Assembly (NCBI GenBank): GCA_937896205.1
Contig: CALBNA010000303.1
Span: forward strand, 1 to 6,538
DNA: 6,538 nt
Direction: 5' to 3'
Origin: an uncultured Campylobacter sp.
GTDB lineage: Bacteria; Campylobacterota; Campylobacteria; Campylobacterales; Campylobacteraceae
Position 1 is the first letter of the stretch. Each line of letters starts with the position of its first letter. A program made the position numbers and the translations under genes. Under the pieces are notes generated by a model. That model was not told where the DNA came from. It saw only the letters and a list, made by a program, of their open reading frames with translations, and ran no database searches. Below are positions 6,507 through 6,538 of this stretch, piece by piece.

Positions 6507-6538
6507 CTGTCTCTTATACACATCTGACGCTGCCGACG
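6507..6538 (-). other. Illumina Nextera adapter (Read 1 side) with Tn5 mosaic end
   Basis: Bases 6507-6525 are CTGTCTCTTATACACATCT, the reverse complement of the 19-bp Tn5 mosaic end. Bases 6526-6538 (GACGCTGCCGACG) are the reverse complement of the Nextera Read 1 adapter, lacking only its final base. The biological insert ends at 6506. Confidence 0.98.

Noticed and set aside
8..6525. Terminal inverted repeats that could mark a Tn5-family transposon or insertion sequence
   Set aside because: They are the Tn5 mosaic ends of Nextera adapters, carry adapter tails at both ends, and no transposase is encoded between them.

Overview
This is one Nextera-tagmented DNA fragment. Bases 1-26 and 6507-6538 are Illumina/Tn5 library adapters, so the biological insert is 27-6506. 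The gene content, the very frequent AAATTT words and the moderate GC of the main genes suggest an oral or gut Campylobacter of the higher-GC kind (showae, rectus, curvus or gracilis type). That placement is an inference from gene families and composition. No rRNA or other marker gene is present.

Layout from left to right: (1) 27-604, plus strand: the 3' part of an AT-rich nucleotidyltransferase of the SMODS/CD-NTase type. It is cut by the fragment end just before its catalytic Asp-x-Asp. (2) 615-4716, minus strand: a two-gene operon for a paired bacterial dynamin. DLP1 (757 aa) is upstream and overlaps DLP2 (611 aa) by 8 bases. Both use GTG starts with good ribosome binding sites. (3) 4717-4870: a short intergenic region with a clear rho-independent terminator for the gene to its right and an imperfect inverted repeat just before the DLP1 ribosome binding site. 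(4) 4871-6235, minus strand: a 454-aa radical SAM protein of the HemN/HemW/HutW superfamily. (5) 6236-6506: its leader, with a long-range hairpin and a candidate -10 box, then a stretch with no supported gene.

The two DLP genes should work together. In C. jejuni the homologous pair forms a DLP2-DLP1-DLP1-DLP2 tetramer that tethers membranes, and the overlapping layout here fits co-translation of partners. The radical SAM gene is a separate unit ended by its own terminator and probably acts in heme or tetrapyrrole metabolism. The nucleotidyltransferase differs in base composition, converges on DLP2 with only 10 bases between stop codons, and looks like the edge of an acquired, possibly defence-related, segment whose remainder lies off the fragment. 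No CRISPR array, tRNA, rRNA or native insertion sequence was seen.
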